Assembly (NCBI GenBank): GCA_002305075.1
Contig: DBQC01000013.1
Location: 1 to 40,219, forward strand
Length of the DNA stretch: 40,219 bases
Direction: 5' to 3'
From: Ruminococcaceae bacterium UBA1404
GTDB taxonomy: Bacteria > Bacillota > Clostridia > Oscillospirales > Ruminococcaceae
The translations under genes and the position numbers were made by a program. Below, one piece after another: positions 40,050 to 40,219 of the stretch. The notes beneath the pieces are model-generated. The model saw nothing but the letters and a program-made list of their open reading frames with translations, searched no databases and was not told the origin of the DNA. The first letter of the stretch is position 1; every line of letters starts with the position of its first letter.

Positions 40050-40219
40050 ATGCAAAAAATAGCCCTTGTGGCACTGTCGATACTGCTTCTGAATCTGCCC
40101 CAGCCGCTACAAATGCCCGCTAGCCAAACCCTGCCGCAGGCATCTGCAGCGGCATCCCTCACCCTCTGGGCGCCCACGGCCCAAACGGCTCGGGCTCCGG
40201 CCCGGATAGACCCGCCGCC
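40050..40219 (+). CDS. Start of an exported protein (3' end outside window)
   Basis: The frame from the ATG at 40050 is open to the window end (56 codons). It begins MQKIALVALSILLLNLPQP, a signal peptide or N-terminal membrane anchor; the following part is rich in Ala, Pro, Thr and Gln (for example LPQASAAASLTLWAPTAQTA), as in secreted proteins with a disordered linker. GGGAGGAA lies three bases upstream of the ATG. The 5-codon frame with a strong ribosome site precedes it. No domain is visible in what remains. Confidence 0.65.
   Translation, partial: MQKIALVALSILLLNLPQPLQMPASQTLPQASAAASLTLWAPTAQTARAPARIDPP

Overview
The window is a GC-rich, gene-dense stretch of a spore-forming, Gram-positive anaerobe, most likely a clostridial (Oscillospiraceae-like) chromosome. 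The evidence is a spoIIAA-spoIIAB-sigF operon, a BofA-like gene, FakA/Asp23, an RNase P RNA, AAGGAGG-type ribosome binding sites with frequent GTG/TTG starts, lipoprotein signal peptides, a membrane pyrophosphatase of the K+-dependent type, and many short GC-rich terminators shared by converging genes. I see no prophage, insertion sequence, CRISPR array or toxin-antitoxin block; most genes are housekeeping.

Layout. 1-4000: end of valS, folC, then the forespore sigma-F module. 4000-5900: a YtrA-type GntR regulator translationally coupled to an ABC ATPase and a permease. 5900-10030: a lipoprotein, the pyrophosphatase hppA (minus strand) and a secreted protein. 10100-14400: an S9 peptidase and a ferritin-like protein (minus), a tiny HTH protein, and a lipoprotein behind a long structured leader. 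14400-16900: tRNA-Lys and recG. 16900-22320: a minus-strand run read in the order rluA, ymdB, a lone peptide-type solute-binding lipoprotein, asp23, fakA. 22400-25000: rnpB, a MATE exporter, and DUF2508-bofA. 25000-29200: a minus-strand potABCD polyamine transporter. 29400-34300: tRNA-Pro, a DapA-family aldolase, an Rrf2 regulator with a cysteine cluster, an aminotransferase, a metallo-beta-lactamase-fold hydrolase and an ECF transporter S component with a terminator-bearing leader. 34500-37050: a coupled DUF3842-U32 peptidase pair. 37180-40219: an M20 amidohydrolase, a NYN-OST-HTH protein, a 42-residue membrane peptide and the start of a secreted protein.

The most interesting signals are regulatory. 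(1) A 12-base inverted repeat, TTGTAT-N10-ATACAA, occurs upstream of the GntR-ABC operon and of recG, with a one-mismatch copy upstream of the secreted protein near 9.3 kb; this looks like a small YtrA-type regulon. (2) The sigF terminator hairpin, the gntR promoter and this operator are folded into the same 67 bases. (3) The ECF S-component leader holds a strong terminator and a mutually exclusive antiterminator, with no riboswitch class I recognise. (4) PotD has no lipobox and instead ends in a transmembrane anchor. (5) A NYN nuclease-like domain is fused to two OST-HTH (LOTUS) domains. All calls come from reading the sequence and recalled family knowledge; no search or folding program was run.
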